From Sorangium cellulosum (GTDB lineage: Bacteria; Myxococcota_A; Polyangia; Polyangiales; Polyangiaceae), in NCBI RefSeq assembly GCF_002950945.1, contig NZ_CP012673.1, positions 6,261,001 through 6,325,000 of the forward strand: 64,000 nucleotides of DNA, in the 5' to 3' direction. The notes under the pieces are model-generated. The model was not told the origin of the DNA. It worked only from the letters and a program-made list of their open reading frames with translations, and ran no database searches. Position numbers and translations under genes: made by a program. Below, in pieces: positions 63,701-64,000 of the stretch (the first letter of the stretch is position 1; each line of letters opens with the position of its first letter).

Positions 63701-64000
63701 CGAGCACGTTGGGCACGCCCGCGGCCACGAGCTCCGCCGCGAAGCTCGCGACCGAGCCGCGGACCTCGGCGCTGTGGCAACACGACACCATCACGAGCTC
63801 CGGCATGGCCTTCGCGCGCTCCAGCACGTCGATGAGCTCCACCGGCGAGACGAGGCGTTTGCCGCCGAACGCGTCCTCCATGACGAGCCGCGGTCCGTCG
63901 GGCGTCAGCACCCCGTGGCCGCTCAGGTGCACGACGTCGAAGCGCTCGACGAGCAGCGCGGCGCGGAGATCCTCCAGCGTACCCTCCTCGACGACGCGCA
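60768..64000 (-). CDS. CHAT protease - STAND ATPase - TPR protein (5' end outside window)
   Basis: At least 1077 residues; open to the right edge. The N-terminal part is a CHAT caspase-like domain: DVVHLSGHG supplies the catalytic His and MVSCCHSAEVRG the Cys, with GTLHLVSG after it. A STAND/NB-ARC-like ATPase follows (Walker A GMKGVGKSCAV, Walker B VVIVLDDFEQNLE), then helical regions and about eight TPR-like units of 43 residues each, most nearly identical (GDLAGAREAFERSRGILAKV). The architecture is that of an oligomerising sensor whose TPRs bind a trigger and whose CHAT domain is then released to cut a target. It leads an operon with an ECF sigma factor and a small zinc-finger protein. Confidence 0.93.
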   Translation of the reverse strand, partial: RVVEEGTLEDLRAALLVERFDVVHLSGHGVLTPDGPRLVMEDAFGGKRLVSPVELIDVLERAKAMPELVMVSCCHSAEVRGSVASFAAELVAAGVPNVLGWTRPVRDDLATLAASASFEQLAAGKTPVEAAQVARERLRRTEEGASAPSHAWGTLHLVSGSAAGFRIDDRADPLSERVDRDDIYKFLGSHMRVLKTGFVGRRRLVQRLLRVLLRGQDLQKSGARDVAGACIFGMKGVGKSCAVGRTIERAKQHTPELGVVVLHGAIDERGVLEAFKQAVGAGGVDRTAEEMLARAEESVLHRVRRLMERWRRRPVVIVLDDFEQNLERSTGGPWLVKPEAAALLEALLPACATGKPKVLITSTAEFRVPGANERALVFVPLGAFDSAAVRKLWMRGQASNELASVSLKSWHDLAERLGRNARVLAWARALLAGKTDEELAAVAASASAALPVWAPGDEASEEKHTELARLFLRHMACEQARAAFGEPALVFVKRARVFEAAVPREALAVLAEGLAVDLDRDVHVLASWGLLEVGELDGARAYRVSPLVEPKLAVADAVRWHEAAAEAWEALAAKAASPAVWLERTEAAWEHALRAGHVARAERLARRIDAAFGDAGLYAHNVRLAQRHVDALPGSAFGHRWLGYAEFKAGQSLSRAVERIRECHALLVQSLGTEQHPDVAASLHVLGIVLRAQGDLAGARHALECSRGIWVKVYGTEEYPEVASSLHALGVVLQAQGDLAGAREALERSLSMKAKVHGTEEHPDISASLHELGGVFMAQGDLAGAREAFERSRGILAKVHGAEEHPAVAASLHALGGVFMAQGDLAGAREAFERSRGILAKVHGAEERPAVAASLHALGGVFMAQGDLAGAREAFERSRGILAKVHSTEEHPDVALLMHELGSVLRAQGDLAGAREAFARSHGILAKVHGTEEHPEVAASLYKLGDVLRAQDDLAGAREAFERSHGILAKVHGTEEHPDIAALLCHRAALLETEGQLDQAAAHYRRVLAIQEKCFGALDQYHSAAVEMALAMLLVRLGHEDEACELLSHALGVLTEQVPNHPFLKQLRALAPEQPG
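61040..61985. repeat. 129-bp near-identical repeats coding TPR units
   Basis: About seven to eight head-to-tail units of exactly 129 bases; for example the GCCAAGATGC block recurs at 61351, 61480 and 61609. Three central units differ by only a few bases, indicating recent expansion or gene conversion. The outer units are more diverged. Confidence 0.92.

Overview
The window is very GC-rich (roughly 70% or more by eye, with third codon positions almost all G or C) and looks like chromosome of a large-genome myxobacterium of the Sorangium/Polyangium type. That assignment is inference. It rests on the two Ser/Thr kinases, the many lipoproteins with myxobacterial low-complexity tails, the FHA-AAA-Fis regulator, the kinase-cyclase-ATPase-TPR giant, and the mixture of housekeeping genes with large lineage-specific proteins. 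I see no rRNA, IS element, CRISPR array or prophage. One tRNA gene (Gly-GCC) is present. Layout: 1-960 is the end of an asparagine synthase. 1.0-6.4 kb (minus strand) is an envelope/signalling group: a YWTD-propeller lipoprotein translationally coupled to a PEGA-type protein, a Ser/Thr kinase and a membrane TPR protein. 6.5-11.9 kb holds a membrane-anchored AgmX/PglI-like protein, a collagen-like secreted protein, an inactive/active pair of M16 peptidases and a lipoprotein. 12-18.6 kb is housekeeping (lepA, an RluB-type pseudouridine synthase, a RavA-type MoxR ATPase) with two paralogous Asp-repeat lipoproteins. 18.7-27.7 kb carries tRNA-Gly, an FHA-AAA-Fis regulator, a MEMO-family protein, a cysteine-cluster protein, bifunctional rel, hemW, a nitrilase-family hydrolase and a lone receiver protein. 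27.9-38.9 kb has a 1485-residue kinase/pseudocyclase/ATPase/TPR protein, a conserved hypothetical protein, a lytic transglycosylase fused to an M16-like region, a MarR regulator and a lipoprotein. 39.1-52.8 kb has a CDP-alcohol phosphatidyltransferase/PAP2 pair, PduO-type cobalamin adenosyltransferase, a rhodanese-MoeB fusion, a MerR-TPR fusion, a protein with an acidic tract plus histone-H1-like tail, and a GT39 glycosyltransferase with a coupled membrane protein. From about 52.9 kb the content becomes accessory, and some genes use more A/T in third positions. It includes a RusA-like resolvase overlapping a restriction-nuclease-like/HEPN protein, an M49-like metallopeptidase, a phosphoesterase-DUF308 fusion and a ParE/RelE-type toxin-antitoxin pair. 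At the right edge is an operon of a CHAT-protease/STAND-ATPase/TPR protein, an ECF sigma factor and an 80-residue zinc-finger-like protein. The last unit is the most interesting. Its gene order (caspase-like TPR protease, then ECF sigma, then a small putative anti-sigma) resembles the logic of the type III-E CRISPR Csx29-Csx30-RpoE branch, but no CRISPR component is visible in this window. A protease-gated transcriptional response is a reasonable hypothesis. The RusA/REase-HEPN pair is a second candidate conflict system.
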